Shown here in pieces: positions 20,483-31,499 of a DNA stretch of 64,000 nucleotides (position 1 is the stretch's first letter; each line of letters opens with the position of its first letter). Source of the DNA: Rhynchopus sp. YZ270_cl-10. Its lineage: Eukaryota > Euglenozoa > Diplonemea > Diplonemida > Diplonemidae. A model generated the notes under the pieces. It worked only from the letters and a program-made list of their open reading frames with translations. It was not told the DNA's origin and did not search any database. The position numbers were made by a program, and so were the translations under genes. The DNA lies in the NCBI GenBank assembly GCA_964035575.1, contig OZ037904.1, positions 558,001 to 622,000 of the forward strand. Reading direction: 5' to 3'.

Positions 20483-20690
20483 AAACTCGACTCTTACAGT
20501 CGCCAACTGATCTTGATTACTCGACTAGAAAACGGGGGGAAGATTATTTTCGTTGAACGCAGCCAAAACAGTGCATGAGATCTGAATTTTGGCGCAAGTG
20601 ATTTTTAAAGGGGAGGAGAAAATAGTCGGTATCAGGCGATTAAACGTTGGCTTTATTATTCGAGTTTCTAATAACACTACGCGTAAGGGG
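20483..20690 (-). mobile_element. Structured repeat C, copy 20 (filled site)
   Basis: It sits between tttagacaaaa and aaaaaaagcggcc, which are directly joined in the duplicate at about 4095. The ends pair (AAACTCGA with TCGAGTTT), an inner pair GCCAAC/GTTGGC follows, then GCCAAA/TTTGGC around the centre, and a small ACAC/GTGT-type hairpin stands outside the right end before a G tract. It replaces the last codons of the EF-hand gene with a short new tail. Confidence 0.75.
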
Positions 20691-22912
20691 AAAAAAAAGC
20701 GGCCATACCCTTGATTCTGCGACGCTGGAGGCAGTTTCGACCGATTCTGGTGCCTCGGACCCTTCCTCACCTGGGCTGTCCACCGGGAGTCCGAGGGGCA
20801 CCCAGAAGGAGTGTGTGAAGGCGTGGAGGGTGAGGGGGGTTGTGTCTCCGATGCGGTGCACGAGCTCGTCCAGCTTGTCGTCGCTGAAGGTCAGACAGCC
20901 GACTTCGCTGAGGCAGGTGAGTGCGTCCACGAGCTCGCGAAGGCGCACTACAGATGACTCGGTCTGGTCCCCGCCTGCTAGCTGGAATACGTCGTACGAG
21001 CGTGTCACAGACGACCGCAGCAGCCCGTGGAACTCAGAAAAGTCGACCAGTCCGTTCCCGTCTTCATCTTGCTCCACCAGCACGTCCTCGTGCAAGTCTA
21101 ACTGAAATATCCTCGCAGTGTTCCGCAAAAATTCCAAAGAAATATTCCCACTCTGATCCCTGTTCCCCCCCATCGCAACAAACGCATCGATCATATCCCG
21201 ATCAGCGACACCTATGGTTATGTTTAGATTTAGAAAGATCACAACAAAAACTACACCCTCTATATGGGTCGATTTCAAAAACCCCCCCCCCCAAAAGTTC
21301 TTTTTTGTCTTTTTCATGATATAGGCAGTTTTTTTGCAGTCTGAGGTCCGGAACCGCCCCAAAAACGATTTTCTGGGAGGTTTTGGGAGGTTTTGGGGCG
21401 AAATGGACCTTTTTTGACCATTTTTATGGTATTTTTAGGCTGTTTTTGGCCCTTCTTCTTACACAGCCTATTGGGGGTCAAAATAGCTATTTTTGACCAA
21501 AAAACATCAAATAAGCACCAAGAAAAGTGCCAAATGTGCCCAAAACAGGTCGGATTGGGCTCACAGCCCATTTTTGGGATATATTTGGGCCAACGGAGGC
21601 CTCCTGGCGTCAAATAAATTGTGTTTTTTGGTCAAAAATAGCTATTTTGACCCCCAATAGGCTGTGTAAGAAGAAGGGCCAAAAACAGCCTAAAAATACC
21701 ATAAAAATGGTCAAAAAAGGTCCATTTCGCCCCAAAACCTCCCAAAACCTCCCAGAAAATCGTTTTTGGGGCGGTTCCGGACCTCAGACTGCAAAAAAAC
21801 TGCCTATATCATGAAAAAGACAAAAAAGAACTTTTGGGGGGGGGGGGGGTTTTGAAATCGACCCATATAAAAAAGTAGAGCAAAACGCTTGAACGTCTCT
21901 ATAAGAAAATCTCGCCACAACACTGTCTCTTAACCTTCCGGCGACTCCACAATTACATACCAAACCCATGCTTTGCGACAGCCCCTTGCGAGTGGGTTTC
22001 TTTGATGCCATCGCAGAACATCAGAAACTCACAGAGCGTCAGCGGGCGTGCCAGCGGCTGCCCTAGCACAGCCTGGTCTGTACTGCCTGCTGCCACAGCT
22101 GCAATGCGCTGCGCCTCTGCTAAGGCTGCCTCGATCTGCCCCAGGTCGACACCCACACCGACACAGGTACGGTACATCACTGCCTGCAGCCGCTCTAGGT
22201 CGTGCTGGCTGCCCACCCGCATCGGGATGTTGCACACATGCTCATCGTACACTGCCTTCAACTGCACCAACTCCCTCCTCGACAAGAACGACGCCCCTTT
22301 GCTGTGCGCGCTGTACGGCTTTGGGTAGTGGTTCTGAAAGTCATACACCGCCCCTGTTGGCGGCCTCGGCGCCGTTGCATCGTGCACAGCAGAGGTCCGC
22401 CTATGGCGCTGTCTGCTTCCTGGCATCGTTGGGGTCTGCCCACGGTCCACTGTATTGGCACGCCCTGAGAGGAGAAAGGCTACCCCAGGACAGACGGTCC
22501 ATGAGACACCATCACCGCGCGACCAGGAGGAGACGAGGTGAGGTGGAGTGCCTTCCTTCTGAGGGGCGGAGGAAGAGAGCAGGGAGGTGCCTGCAGACAT
22601 CGCAGGGCGGCCGATGCTGACACTCCAATGTGCGTTTGTGTCGAAGAACAGAAACGCCTTTTGCGCCGCGCAATGATACACTGCAGCACGCCCTGCACGC
22701 TCCTGCGTCACCAGATACGTTCCTGTACAGTTTGCAATCGCCGGCGGGCCCACCAAGATGTACGATGCTGCAGGAGCAGAAGAAGGGGGAGGGGAAGAAC
22801 CCACACCACTGTTCGCAAGAGGCGCCTCTACAGGCCGTGTCTTGAGTCGTGCCTCGGGGCTCACCCCTTCAGGGGGTGCAGGGGAACGCACTGCTAAAGG
22901 CATGAGAGGCAT
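20640..22912 (-). CDS. EF-hand protein (axonemal light-chain-like), two exons
   Basis: Exon 1 runs 22912-21961 and exon 2 runs 21211-20640. The 749-bp intron has GTATGT at 21960 and accatag ending at 21212, splitting a Gly codon (KHGFG / VADRDMIDAF). The N-terminal ~300 residues have Pro/Ser-rich segments and an unrecognised globular part. The C-terminal part has a degenerate EF-hand (DAFVAMGGNRDQSGNISLEF) and a good one (DEDGNGLVDFSEF). The DAFVALGGN-type motif is typical of calcium-binding light chains and calmodulin-like proteins of flagella, so an axonemal role is inferred. The intron is mostly a foldback element. Repeat C lies in the last codons (after WPLFF) and adds a ~14-residue tail before the stop at 20640. 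A truncated copy lies at 4063-4486. Confidence 0.78.
21261..21869. mobile_element. Foldback element (family I) inside the EF-hand gene intron
   Basis: A near-perfect palindrome of 609 bp: outer ends TATATGGGTCGATTTCAAAA and its complement, arms of about 245 bp, and a ~120-bp loop carrying the family I core (ACAGGT-GGA-TGG-CTCACAG). It lies wholly within the intron. The arms are almost identical, so insertion or arm conversion is recent. Confidence 0.88.
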
Positions 22913-23225
22913 CTTTTAAAATAATTCTAATAAAAGAGTTGAAAAAATGCAAACGAATAAAATGTGAACTGTATACTATATGGAATAGGGTGGGGTGGGG
23001 TGAGGTGAGGGAAGACGACATAGAAACTTAACACTCATCACACGATAAACCCCATGGGAGAAGGGGGTTGTGGTGAAACGCACAACACCTCGACCTGTTT
23101 GGGGGAATGGCTCTGTAGCGCGGTTCGTCCCTCAGAACCGCAAAAGTGTGTTCAAAATGATTTGTTTTTATTTCCTTCATTTCATGAGGTGACATAAAAA
23201 AAATCCTGAAACAAAAAATATCTCC
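22913..23225. other. Non-coding interval
   Basis: 5' flank of the EF-hand gene: a GGGGTGGGGTGAGG run near 22990 and a short block (about 23040-23160) with no recognised gene. Confidence 0.5.
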
Positions 23226-23564
23226 TACAAGAGTGGATCCACCACCGCCCTGCACCGACCTGCGCTGCGTACACCGCACCTCACGCGGCTGGGTGCGACG
23301 ACCATCCGCAACCTCCGAGTGGAACGCCACTCACTCGTCTACAACAAGCTGCACCCGGACAGGACGGCGTACTGCCCACGTTGCTCCGAAGAGGCTTCGC
23401 TCCGCCACATCTTCTCCCGGTGCAGCAACCCCGCAACCCCACGCTCCAGCCTCCCTACAACGAACCTGGGGCAGCTGATGCAGCGCCATGAGGCAGACGT
23501 GCTCCGCTTCCTTTGCGAGGCTGGATATCTGGACGATGAAATTGAATCACTCATGCGCCATTGA
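23226..23564 (+). pseudogene. 5'-truncated LINE, ORF2 C-terminus
   Basis: The frame reads RHSLVYNKLHPDRTAYCPRC, then SEEASLRHIFSRCSN, and ends ESLMRH plus stop. The CPxC...H...C cluster after a short basic helix is the usual C-terminus of LINE ORF2 proteins, downstream of RT/RNase H. RT itself is absent, and an A-rich tail follows (23620-23700). It is a dead-on-arrival 5'-truncated insertion. Confidence 0.65.
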
Positions 23565-23700
23565 GTCACTGATGTGACACCGGCGTGATGACTTTTTAAA
23601 CCTACCTTATCAAAATAAGAAACAAAATTTAAAAAAAAAAAAACAAAAAAAAAAAAACAGAAACAGAAACAGAAACAAAAACAAAAAACAAAAAAAAAAA

Positions 23701-24250
23701 ATAACTATTTATTCACCTCCTTTTAGCGGGGTTTTATTTTGCGATAACTTCACGCATTTTTTTCCCAGGCGAGGGCTACTTAATTTGCCGAGCGAAGCGA
23801 GGCAAATTGAGTGCACGAGCCTGGGAAAAAAATAAGTGAAGTATCGCAAAATAATCCGCTAAAAGGAGGTGAATACGTAATTTTATTTCACGGGAAATAA
23901 AGTATACGAAAGGATTTGGCACTTTTAGCGTGACTTATTTATTGTGCAATAACTAACGAGTATGTGTCCTCACAGGAAGCTCTCAGGGAAAAAAAAAAAA
24001 AAGAGCGTGAAAAAAAAAAAAAAAAAGCTCTCATTACCCTCCCGCCAGCGCTACCGGGTCCCGCGGACCCCTAGATAGGCCCGCTGAGGGGCTGGCGGGA
24101 TTGAGGAGGCTGGAGGGAGGCTAAAAAAGGCTGGACGGTCCCTCCAGCCCTACTACCTACATGTACCAAAATTTAGCGTGAAATTATCATTAAATAAAAT
24201 CCCGCTAAAAGTGCCAAATCCTTCGTATACTTTATTTCCCAGGGGAATAA
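23701..24250. mobile_element. DNA element D, short copy
   Basis: 550 bp, matching both ends of the 7822-10505 copy. The left arm is a hairpin with apex GAGCGAAGCGAG (23790); the right end contains CCCGCTAAAAGTGCCAAATC. It lies in the A-rich tail of the LINE fragment and lacks E and the recombinase remnant. Confidence 0.75.
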
Positions 24251-25248
24251 AAAAAAAAAAAAAACAAAAAAAAAACCCAAATTTTTTAGCTTTTTTCTTT
24301 GAGGGCATGTCCCCTTTTGTCGTCAGCCCAGAGTCAGTAGGCTCTGCCACACCTTGGGGAGAGGTGTGCGGACTGTGTCTCCAAGAGGAAAAGGGAAGCT
24401 GTCCCCCCTGCCCCGTCGCAGTGTGGAACCCCGCTAAGTAGCACAACAACAAAACTAAGCAAGAGGCAGTACCAGTGGCGCGGCTACCAATAATTACCGT
24501 GTAGTCAGCGTCACGCCTACCATGGTAGGTTACAGTGAAAAAAAAAAAAAAAAAAAAAAAATATGAGTCCCTTTTTTTCCTCGTTTTTGAGTAGTTATCC
24601 TATGGTGTTTGTGTGTTTTTTTTTGTTGTTTTGTTTTAGTGCGGGAGTTAAAGGGTGGTGGGGGGGATAAGGGATGGGGGGTCGGGATGGTGAGAGGACT
24701 GGGGGCGGTGGGGAGAAAAAAGGGAAGCACAAAAAGGCATAATCCCTACTCAGAGTTAGCTTGCCCCACACACACACACATCCTCCCCCTTTTTATGTCG
24801 CCCTCCCGTTTGCTGACCCCTATTCCGCAGTTCCAAAATAAAAATAAATTTTTTATTTTATTTTGGTAAGATGGCTCTAAGCCTAGCACCAACCACTTAG
24901 CCACCTGGGAACACTCAGATTCTAAAAAAATGAGTTGAAATGAAACCCCTTCTTGCGCACATTCTTTAAAAGGGCCCCGACAAAGGGTTGCTTTTTGTTT
25001 TTATTTAGTGAATGAGTTTTTTTTGTTTTGTGGATAGAACAGGAGGAAAAAAAAACACATTGAAGATACGAAGAAAGAGGTGGGCATACCCGAGCCACCT
25101 TCTTTTGGGCTTCCTAGGGGGGAAATAAAGAGAGAGAGAAAAATATACCCGAGGTTGGGTTTCCCTAAATCTGTCCCCCCCGTATCGCCTCTTTTACCTA
25201 AACCCCCTCACGTAACGTATACCGCCCCACCCCCCCCCCCCCCCCCTA
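24251..25248. other. Low-complexity interval with a LINE-tail-like hairpin and an A-type repeat
   Basis: 24310-24440 resembles 32560-32680 (GCTCTGCCACACCTTGGGGA versus GATGCTGCCACACCCTGAGG), perhaps a shared LINE 3' tail. A diverged repeat A with a good pol III A-box on the minus strand (GGCTAAGTGG) is at 24866-24900. No gene is seen. Confidence 0.45.
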
Positions 25249-26307
25249 GGGGATACGACTCCAGCCATTTTGGCTGGGACCAAACGCACGGAAAATTCAT
25301 TTGGCATTATCTGGCCATCTCCAAGGCAACTGCGGGTGAAAAACACCCTCAGAGTGGGTCACAGGGGGCCTGTGGGTCGAAAAACGACCCAGAAGCCACC
25401 CCAGAATACAAAAAAATGGAAAAAAATAGTGAAAAAACGGCTTTTTTCACGTTTTGGCCACTTTGGGCAAAATAGCGATTTTTCGAGAAAAAAATCAAAA
25501 ACCGGCATATTTTTTGACATCACAAAGCCTCCTTTGGCACAAATATACCCCAAAAGTGGCCTGTGAGTCCATTCCAACCTGTTTTGGACATATTTGACAC
25601 TTTTGGAAGTGTTTTTTTGGTGTTTTTAGGTCAAAAAAATGCCCAAGACGTCCCCAAGACATCCCCAAGACACTTTGCACACCCCCTGTTACGGTCATAT
25701 TTTTTTCGTTTTTTTGCCTGAAACCCCCAAAATACCCCTCCCGGACCCCACATAGTCCCGAATATCCATCACACACCCACTCAGAGTGAGTAGAAGCACC
25801 CCAAAAAAAATATTTTTTAAAGCCATTAAGGGGTTTCAGGCAAAAAAACGAAAAAAATATGACCGTAACAGGGGGTGTGCAAAGTGTCTTGGGGATGTCT
25901 TGGGGACGTCTTGGGCATTTTTTTGACCTAAAAACACCAAAAAAACACTTCCAAAAGTGTCAAATATGTCCAAAACAGGTTGGAATGGACTCACAGGCCA
26001 CTTTTGGGGTATATTTGTGCCAAAGGAGGCTTTGTGATGTCAAAAAATATGCCGGTTTTTGATTTTTTTCTCGAAAAATCGCTATTTTGCCCAAAGTGGC
26101 CAAAACGTGAAAAAAGCCGTTTTTTCACTATTTTTTTCCATTTTTTTGTATTCTGGGGTGGCTTCTGGGTCGTTTTTCGACCCACAGGCCCCTGTGACCC
26201 ACTCTGAGGGTGTTTTTCACCCGCAGTTGCCTTGGAGATGGCCAGATAATGCCAAATGAATTTTCCGTGCGTTTGGTCCCAGCCAAAATGGCTGGAGTCG
26301 TATCCCC
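25249..26307. mobile_element. Large foldback element, family I
   Basis: Inverted arms of about 480 bp (25249-25727 and 25833-26307) begin GGGGATACGACTCCAGCCAT and are flanked by long C tracts. The ~105-bp spacer holds an extra piece also found in the 6230-6724 copy. It has no coding capacity. Confidence 0.9.
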
Positions 26308-26544
26308 TACCCCCCCCCCCCCCCAGCTCCCCTCTCTTATAAATTAGTGTTTTTATAACAGAATGGCAGGCGAAAATGCACGCCTGCCCCACCCCGGAAA
26401 AAAAGACAGGCCAGTCTTAGATGATATCCTTTGTGTGGATGGGCTGAAGTACACGTCCGAACAGCTGCTCCTCCATCATCAGGTGGGTTTGTTTCTGTGG
26501 GAAAGAGGTGGTTTTTTAAAGGTGTTTTGAACATTATATATAAT

Positions 26545-26690
26545 TATTGGGTAATTATTACCCCATAATTACACGCAGGTGTGTTTTTTGTCACGAGTGA
26601 CCTAAACCCACGAGCGAAGCGAGTGGGTTTAGGGAACAAGTGACAAAAAACACACCTAAGTGTAATTATCTGGTAATAATTTCACATAAG
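26545..26690. mobile_element. Hairpin MITE with GCGAAGC apex
   Basis: The arms pair through AATTATTACC..ATAATTACAC, GTGTGTTTTTTGTCAC and CTAAACCCAC, closing on GAGCGAAGCGAG (26612-26623). Confidence 0.78.
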
Positions 26691-26919
26691 GGTAGCACAA
26701 TTAAAAACCTTGTTTAGTGTCCCACCGCTCCCCAAAAATCTGTTCGCACGCACGCAAAAAAAAAAATAACTAGTCAAAAAAAAAATAATTTTTCCCTCAC
26801 CTATTTTGCCCTCTTTTCAGGCTATTTCCTATCTCTGGGGCGTTTTGTTGCATTTCTGAGCCAATCCCGGCTTGTGGTGGGGTGAATACGGAAAAATGGA
26901 CAAAATTTTAGTGACTTAA

Positions 26920-27535
26920 CCTATTAGCCACTAAGGGGGGTGGGGGTTTTTTTCCCGTTCTTTGTTTTGGAATCATCTGAGTGTTTCTGGGTCAAAACTG
27001 GGGCGATGGCGCATTTTTTGGGTCCTCTAGGTGGTTTGGTATGGTCTTCGGGGACTTCTGCGGTTCTGAGAATCAAAATCGAAAAATCGCATTCGTTAGG
27101 CTGTGACCGTCCCTGTTTCACGCATTTTCCTTGGTGTGCGTGTTGTGGGTGGCGGAAAAAATCAAAAACAAAATTCTAAAAAATCCAAAAAAAAATAGGG
27201 GAATCACACATTTCAACCTCCCGGAATCTATTAAAAAATTTTTTTTTCACTTTTGACAAAATTTTATTGTCTTGGAGACTCTTGCCATGCTTTGATAGTG
27301 CGCTGAAAACCCTAAAAAACCCCAAAAAAACCCCTTTTTCACGAATTTCCCTAAGTGGTGGGTGATTTTGGGTGGGTGGGGGAAGGAAAAAAAAAAAAAA
27401 AAAATGGGGGAATCACACATTTTTGGTCAGCGGAGGCCTATAAAATTTTTTTTTTTCACTTTTGAAAAAAAAAAATTGTCTCAGACGCAGGTGCTGATTA
27501 ATGTGCCCATATATGGGCACCTAGTGGCTAATAGG
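26920..27535. mobile_element. TTAA-target element O
   Basis: TTAA flanks both ends (26916-26919, 27536-27539), with perfect 14-bp inverted ends CCTATTAGCCACTA. The host repeat G reads through TTAA uninterrupted in other copies (for example gacttaaattttc near 40835). 616 bp, non-coding. Confidence 0.85.
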
Positions 27536-28100
27536 TTAAATTTTCGCAAAATATGAACCCATACTCGTAAACAAGGGTCATTTTCAGGAAAATTCGGAAA
27601 ATTCCGACATTTGGAAGCAATTTTTTCCCCTGAAAAAACAGTGGGTTTTCAGCCCGAAAACATACCGCGATTGGGATTTCCGGAATCCGTCCGCACTGTG
27701 GTGGGGTCACTTTGCCGAAATGGCCAAATTCTTGGTTTTGGTCAAAATCCATGTAGGGTAAAGAGGGCCAAGGTAAATCCCACAACCAGATTTTCTCTCC
27801 CTGATCCTGACGTCTTGAAACATGAAAATGCGCGAAAACACCGGCATTTGCATTTTCGGAATCCGTCCGTTCTGTGGTAGGGTCAATTTGCCGAAATGGA
27901 CAAGTTCTTGGTTTTGGTCAAAACCCGTCAGTGTAAGGTAAAGGGGGCAAGTGTTTGCCTGTAGAAACTGGTAGGGAACAGGCAGCGCCGCAGGCGCACG
28001 GTACCCAACTTTTTTTATTCTTGTACCTTTTCTCCACTTTCTTTTGATTGCACGAGTCGATTGCTCTCCACGGTGGGGTCACATGTGTGTCCAAAAACAC
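27536..28100 (-). repeat. SINE-like repeat G, copy split by O
   Basis: Continues the G copy begun at about 26840: ATGAACCCATACTCGTAAAC, then diverged internal sequence, then the tail GCGCCGCAGGCGCACGGTAC (about 27985) and CACGGTGGGGTCACATGTGT. Confidence 0.6.
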
Positions 28101-28502
28101 TCTAAGGTACTACTATTCTGAAATATGAGATTCAATGGTTTCTTAAGGAAATCTTCATAACGTGAGATCTCTGAAAATCCTCGAAAACGAACCCCGCCGG
28201 AGGCGGATTTTTTTTTATACACGTGTGCGCAAAAATTCTTATTTCTTGCTTATTTCGCACATTTGGGAGCACGGGACCCCAACATTTTTTTTTTTCTGGT
28301 CACTTTTTCCCAGACAGAAGTGCCCTACCTACCTTCCCCCTTAGGGCCCTCCGAGACTTCGTCCGTCCTGACTTCAACCTACCAACCATAAAAATTATTT
28401 TTTTTGTAGTTGTGTCCCAATTATTTTTTTTTTTTGGATTTCCAAAAATCTGTTCGCGCGCAGGACACTAAACAATATTTTTAATTGTGCTACCCTAATT
28501 AG

Positions 28503-29641
28503 TTTTTTTTTTATCGTGCAATTTTTGACGAGTGTACAAATCTGGCGAGTCCCCGTCAACCTCCAGTCACTGTATGTCGATGATGGGAGGGTGTATGTGG
28601 GGTGTATGGGAAATGTGCCGAAGTATGGATGTTGAACCGAAAAAGTGGGAGAGGTGGTGTGGCTGAACGGGGGGGAGCATAAAGTGCGGAAAAGTGCTGA
28701 AAAAGTGCGGAAAAAGTGCGAATAGGTGCGGAAAAAGTGCGGAAAAAGTGCGGAAAAAGTGCGAATCAGCCCCCAAAAAATTTTTCCCCACCTTGTAAAA
28801 GTTGAACACTGTGTACTGTAGGTACTGTAGGTACTGTAGGTACTGTAGGTACTGTAGGTACTGTAGGTACGGTTTTCGCACTTTTTCCGCACTTATTCGC
28901 ACTTTTACAATGTTGGCTTGCTGACTGTGTCTGTGTACCTGTGTAGGTACACGGTATTCTGTGGGTACCTACCGTACCTGTACCTGTGTACCTGTGTGCC
29001 TGTGTATTTGGCAAAGACAGTCAGCAAGCCTACAAGCTAAAAGTGCGAACAAGTGCGGAAAAAGTGCTCAAAAAGTGCGGAAAAAGTGCGGAAAAAGTGC
29101 GAATAGGTGCGGAAAAAGTGCGGGAAAGTGCGGAAAAGTGCGAATCAGACCCCTTCAGCCACACCAAGAGGGTATAATTATTTGTGATCATTCTTGGTTT
29201 GGGGTTGGGAATCACATTTCAACAGGTTGGTAACAACTGTCTATCCTTGGACGATGCGAAGCGTGAAGTTGAGGTTTCCGGTGTGTTTTTCTGGGATTTT
29301 TTTTTTTTTTTTGGCGGATAATCAAAAACGCGTTTGAGGGGCCTAGAACTGCTCAAATGGGTCAAATTTTGCTTTGAATGGGCTCAAATCGTCGAAATTA
29401 ACCCTTATGGGGGGGAAAAAAATTTTTGCAGAGTCCCTTTCCCTTTGGCGACTTAGGATCACCAAAAGTGGGTTTGAGCGTGTAATTATTACCCATAATT
29501 ACACGGCTGACATTTTTGGTCGCAAATCGCTAACGATTCATAATTACACGCTTGGTAATAATTACACGCTCCCAGATTATAATTTTTGGTTCTTCCTGAA
29601 GGATTTGTACACGAGTCAAAAATTGCACGATAAAAAAAAAT
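28503..29641. mobile_element. Inverted-repeat element T
   Basis: Long inverted ends: T/A tract, ATCGTGCAATTTTTGAC, then GTGTACAAATC. The interior contains (AAAAAGTGCGG)n arrays at 28680-28770 and 29040-29150, a TACTGTAGG array at 28805-28870, and an inner inverted pair (GGCTTGCTGACTGTGTCT). No gene. Confidence 0.75.
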
Positions 29642-29654
29642 AGAATTTGACATA

Positions 29655-29840
29655 TGAAAACTAGACTATATCATCCGCCAACTGACCTTTGATATAACAA
29701 TAAAAAATAACTGGTGCTCCTGACGACCCCCATATTGCGTACTTCTTGCGTAGTTGTTGCGTACTTGGTATTTCTTTTATTTCTGGGGTACCAATAACAG
29801 TCATTTTTTTTTTTTCGTTGAACCCAGCCGAATACAACTA
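29655..29840. repeat. Repeat C, partial copy
   Basis: It has the C start (AACTAGAC, CATCCGCCAACTGA) and the middle CGTTGAAC-CAGCC but no right end. It lies just downstream of the Ump1 gene. A second fragment is at 31968-32052. Confidence 0.55.
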
Positions 29841-30059
29841 CGAACACGGGTCGTGACAATTACCATGGTACAATGACCGGCTGTGGGGGTGGACACCCAA
29901 CCATGCAGTCCTACAATCCATTTCGTGGTTTACATCGTGAATAAATACCAACGCGACAAGAGGAAGGTGTGTGTATCTTTTCCCCTTCTACCGTGTTGTT
30001 GAACGGCTTCAGGTCCTCACGAATGTATGGAGGGAAAAAAAATAGTGTGGTGTGCATAC

Positions 30060-31495
30060 TCTGGTGCGCTCGTCGTTTTGCGGGTCGTTCAGGTAGTCTT
30101 CCCAGGCAATAGATGTGTGGTCACCACTGTGTGAAAAAAGAAGAAAAAATTTTTTTTTGATAAGATGAACCTAAGCCTCAGCCTCTCCTGCCTAGCCATC
30201 TAAATGATTAAGATATTCTTTTCAATCGAAAGATGGAGTTTTGTCCACCAGCGTCGTCTCCTCTTTTTTTTTTGCCACCTAAAAAAAAATAAACACGGGT
30301 TGCCTACTGTACTATTAACTACGGTCGTACGCCATTTTGATCGTCCTAAATGATTGTAGCGACCATCAAATTACAATCGAACTACGATTTCCAAACCGTT
30401 TTGTGCTTCTTCAAAAGCAGGGCCGTGACAACCCTTTGTGGCTTCTGTAGACTCGCAAGGGGGATGTCGCGACTCAGCTGCCCTAAGACTGCCCTCTGCC
30501 CTCTTATGCTGTGTAGGCATACCGGAAGTTGTCGAGGTGGATGTAGGAAGACTCGAGTGGTCCTGCACGCCTCTGCCCGCTGAGAAGGTTCTCCATAAAC
30601 TGCAGGAGAGGTGTTGTGAAATTGTGTGTAAATGTGTAAATTTAACATCCGCGATAAAAAAAAAGGGGGTCAGAATAGTACGCGATTGACAAAAATACAA
30701 CTAGATGCAAGCAAGATGAATATGCCTCACTGCACAGTGTATGCACAGTGTATGCACAGTGTATGCACAGTGTATGCACAGTGTATGCACAGTGTATGCA
30801 CAGTGTATGCACAGTGTATGCACAGTGTATGCACAGTGTATGCACAGTGTATGCACAGTGTATGCACAGTGTATGCACAGTGTATGCACAGTGTATGCAC
30901 AGTGTATGCACAGTGTATGCACAGTGTATGCACAGTGTATGCACAGTGTATGCACAGTGTATGCACAGTGTATGCACAGTGTATGCACAGTGTATGCACA
31001 GTGTATACACGCCTTATAGCTGAACAGACGACACAAAAGCACAGCAAACACATACCTTGTGGCGCATGGGAAGCCCGAACCCGTACAGCTCCTGCATCTG
31101 TGCATAGCGGTGCTTCTGGGTTTGCTCAAACCGGGACTTCTCCATCTGCTCCACGGGGTGCACTCTCTCTCTGTGATGTGTGTGTGTGTGTTTGACAACA
31201 GATTCAAGTGGGTAACGCCTGAACGGAGTATAGCCCAAAGGGCCACTGCATTTGATAACTAATAGGGGTAATTCTCTCTTCTTGCGTAGCATATAGTACG
31301 ATAGCTTGAGGCTTGCATTTTGCACTTTGCATTTGGAAGAAAAAAAGGGGGTATTGCTTCTTGGCACTGGGTGTAAAACTGCACTAAGATCTGCCTAACA
31401 AAGGAGGGACAAAAAAAAAAAGAAGTCGAAACATACCCAATCGGGACCTCTGAGTCCGGAAGCGCGCACCCTGGTCTCACTGTGTGGAAGTCCAT
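30060..31495 (-). CDS. Proteasome maturation factor Ump1/POMP, at least four exons
   Basis: Exons: 31495-31437 (MDFHTVRPGCALPDSEVPI), 31170-31056 (ERVHPVEQMEKSRFEQTQKH then YGFGLPMRHK), 30599-30523 (FMENLLSGQRRAGPLESSYI then HLDNF), 30126-30060 (RGDHTSIAWEDYLNDPQNDE). All junctions are GT-AG (donors GTATGT or GTATGC) and keep one frame. The order HPxE, LYGxxLPMRHKFE-like, SSxxHLDxxRGxxxxIxxEDxLNDP matches the Ump1/POMP family (human ~141 aa). Ump1 chaperones assembly of the 20S proteasome from half-mers. These exons give 106 codons; the last ~15 residues are unresolved, with candidates DLKPFNNT from about 30017 and/or PVIVPW ending near 29858. Intron 2 holds an 11-bp minisatellite, and intron 3 repeat A just before its acceptor. 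Confidence 0.82.
30731..31006. repeat. 11-bp minisatellite TGCACAGTGTA in Ump1 intron 2
   Basis: About 25 almost identical copies (276 bp) inside the 456-bp intron. The repeated frames here are not protein. Confidence 0.95.
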
Positions 31496-31499
31496 GTTG

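Larger units (their letters stand above)
26688..28498. mobile_element. Inverted-repeat element U
   Basis: Inverted ends TAAGGGTAGCACAATTAAAA followed by TTGTTTAGTGTCC (right end 28463-28498). It encloses repeat G (minus), split by element O. Confidence 0.6.

Noticed and set aside
24866-24900. tRNA gene
   Set aside because: A good A-box-like GGCTAAGTGG exists but no acceptor stem, anticodon arm or T arm; treated as a diverged repeat A.
30632-31246. Open frames of MHSVCTVYAQC type
   Set aside because: Produced by the 11-bp minisatellite inside the Ump1 intron.
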